From: Ectobius pallidus
Lineage: Eukaryota; Arthropoda; Insecta; Blattodea; Ectobiidae
Assembly (NCBI GenBank): GCA_964059195.1
Contig: CAXKWD010000006.1
Span: forward strand, 3,898,530 to 3,962,529
Direction of reading: 5' to 3'
Length of the DNA: 64,000 bases
Shown: positions 62,271 to 64,000 of the stretch, piece after piece
Position numbering within the stretch: the first letter of the stretch is position 1
How the letters are laid out: every line of letters begins with the position of its first letter
Made by a program: the position numbers and the translations under genes
The notes under the pieces: generated by a model
Told to the model about the DNA's origin: nothing
Database searches by the model: none
What the model saw: only the letters and a program-made list of their open reading frames with translations

Positions 62271-63916
62271 TGTAGGCTAGTGTGCCTAACAGAATTTGCT
62301 ATAGGATTTTTCGGAGGATCACTGGATTAAAATCCAGAAAATGCAAATTGGAAAGAATAGGAATGATATAGGAAGCAGGAGAGATTGAATTATTACTTTA
62401 TTCTTCAGCTCCTAGCAAACTGCTGCTTCTCTTCTTTCTTCTTGCTGTGCTTAATATTTAATTGATATTGATTTTATTTCACTTGGAAACTTTTTAAGGA
62501 TAATGTCAAAGGTTATGTGCTTAGTTTATGAGATATAATTTTCTTAACAAGAACCTATGATAATTTTATTGTAAACTTATTGGTGTACAATTTGAATTTG
62601 TTGAGCTATATCTTGCTCAAATATTACTACGGCAATTTCTTTAGATTGCTCGTAGGAAAAGAGGAGCTGCAAGTATGCCAAAACTCCAAAAAATGATAAA
62701 TGCTGAATTACTTGTTTAGGCTAGTAATTTGCTAGACCATTCCTTGGTCTTTGTGAGTTATACCTTATTTTGTTCAAAACTACTACGGCAGCATATTTAG
62801 CTTGCACGTAGAGGAAAAGAGGAGCTGCAAGGATGCCAAAACTCCTTACGTTTATATGAGCAGATTTACTTTATAGTAATATAAAGATGCTAAGCCCTAC
62901 TTGGCTTTTGTGTATTAATACATGGTTTGGTTTGATTTACATAACTTGTATTGCGACTACATCTGATGAGAATGTGACTGCATTTAGCCGGACTGTAGCT
63001 AAAGTGAGGATGTACAGTTATCGATGCTGAAGATCTATGGTGCTGTAGATCATCCTGAACGGTGGCCAGTAGCGAGTCCTTCCTTGGCTATGGGCTACGC
63101 TCCACGAAGTTCTAGGGATGTCCTCGAATCCACCTCCTGGTAGATTAAGTAGTGGCTACTGATGCTGGTTCCATGTAGAAACTGTACACTAGTATATTCA
63201 GACTTGTGGTCTGTTGCTAAATTTGGGGCTGTGCCCTTACGAAGCGACGATCGGTGAGAGAGTGAATAAAGTCTAACGGCTACGAAATGCGTTCACATAA
63301 TCATCTTACAAAAGAGTCATTCATAAATTCGATGGAAGGCTGATCTCGACTTTTCTAGATGCTTCCATCCTAAAGTAGGCTTTTATTAAACAAAGTAACA
63401 TGCAGTACTCTTTCTGTAACACACAAAAAGATATATGAGAGTATCTATTTTATTAAACAATATGCCCTTGTAGAGAAATAAATGAATTTCTCATGGGAAT
63501 TAATCTAACCTTTTAGTATACTGTTTGTAGGCGCAAGTATAGAAATCGATAGTCCGCTTGAAGTGCTCTACGCCGTTCTGTCCATAGGGACAAGTAAGAG
63601 TATTATCGATTATCAGGCTGGCAATCGATATTAGATCGATGCCGGTAAAACAGCATTATGTTGCTAGTTAACATTAATTACTGAATTCAATGATAACAGT
63701 TAATAATAACTGGAATAAATGTGCAAACTATTCCTTAGCTAATAGCATTATAGCTCATAATATCTAAATATAAATAAAGAGATACAAGTGTGCCAAGAAT
63801 TCTGTTTGCTAGTAACTGGCATTAGTGCCATCTAGTGACTTGTATTAATACCGTACTTTATTACTAGTATTTGCTATAAATTATAATAAATGGGCTCTAA
63901 GCTCTACGAGCTTACA
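62271..63916 (-). repeat. 5' LTR of the BEL element (1646 bp, uninterrupted)
   Basis: Same sequence as the 3' LTR without its two insertions; TG/CA ends. It contains an extra 11 bp (near 62988) relative to the other copy. The LTR would provide promoter and polyadenylation signals; I did not locate them with confidence. Confidence 0.93.
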
Positions 63917-64000
63917 GTCAGAAATTCCCTAACATCAGATCAGAATAAAAGGAAACAAACTGACTTGCATTGAATTGAATTTTTTTTTTTAATCAATGCA
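63917..64000. other. BEL right duplication (GTCAG) and end of the foldback element
   Basis: GTCAGAAATTCCCT (63917-63930) completes the ~175 bp foldback repeat cut at 36902; unrelated AT-rich sequence follows, with a T run near 63980. Confidence 0.75.

Larger units (their letters stand above)
36903..63916 (-). mobile_element. BEL/Pao LTR retrotransposon carrying nested insertions (27 kb)
   Basis: Sense is the minus strand: 5' LTR 63916-62271, leader, gag-protease-RT (56607-54381, 52614-51952), RNase H-integrase (43765-41385), 3' LTR 41352-36903. The LTRs begin TGTAAGC and end (C/G)TACA, with a GTCAG duplication outside. BEL identity comes from the DUF1759-type gag, the YVDN-type RT box and the integrase layout. 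Removing four internal and two LTR insertions leaves an element of roughly 9.5-10 kb. The LTRs differ by little more than a dozen substitutions and a few indels by eye. The pol D-to-N change, frameshift and insertions make it dead. Confidence 0.92.

Noticed and set aside
36903..63916. Endogenous retrovirus or pararetrovirus instead of an LTR retrotransposon
   Set aside because: I see no envelope-like gene after integrase; pol ends LCPLPAQ about 30 bp before the LTR. Gag, protease and RT are of BEL/Pao type.

Overview
The window looks like gene-poor, repeat-rich arthropod DNA, most likely insect. The basis is the families present: BEL/Pao, CR1-like retrotransposons with an esterase ORF1, Transib, PIF/Harbinger and many hAT and Tc1/mariner derivatives, plus short TTAGG-type runs and abundant AT-rich microsatellites. 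The species is not determined. I found no convincing host gene, no rRNA and no functional tRNA. Almost every recognisable coding stretch belongs to a transposable element, and most are truncated, frameshifted or split.

Region 1 (1-12.86 kb) is a pile of non-LTR retrotransposon pieces. Two 5'-truncated copies of one element lie in tandem (1-2097). A 2.7 kb nearly pure (ATT)n array follows (2098-4800). Next is a long minus-strand CR1-like element (4801-9631) with an SGNH-esterase ORF1 and an endonuclease/reverse transcriptase ORF2, cut once by another retrotransposon. A further plus-strand element (9846-12498) is split by a 1.2 kb hAT insertion.

Region 2 (12.86-25.6 kb) is non-coding apart from a Transib (RAG1-like) transposase remnant at 24.8-25.5 kb. 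It contains a ~9.4 kb structure whose inverted arms carry ~60 bp tandem subrepeats and a tRNA-like segment. Inside it are a ~250 bp tandem-repeat array, a Harbinger-type MITE and an hAT derivative.

Region 3 (25.6-34.3 kb) is a row of DNA transposons, several with clean terminal inverted repeats and target-site duplications. The most notable is a 2.3 kb element (27150-29457) with TAA duplications. Its protein belongs to a family I remember as amplified in arthropods, and its D, D, CxxC, H, E motif order resembles the CACTA/Mirage/Chapaev group.

Region 4 (34.3-64 kb) is a matryoshka. A foldback-like element made of two opposed arrays of ~175 bp repeats (34334-36902, ending again at about 63931) was split by a BEL/Pao LTR retrotransposon on the minus strand (36903-63916). 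The two LTRs (1.65 kb without insertions) are bounded by the 5 bp duplication GTCAG. The BEL element was then hit at least six times: a 703 bp palindromic mariner-type MITE and an IS630/Tc1-like transposon in the 3' LTR, an 8.2 kb PIF/Harbinger element and a non-LTR fragment in pol, and a non-LTR 3' end and a 4.7 kb hAT element in the leader. Undoing these insertions restores contiguous BEL sequence on both sides, which supports the reconstruction. The non-LTR insertion in pol creates one open 1227-codon frame joining BEL gag-protease-early RT to a LINE reverse transcriptase.
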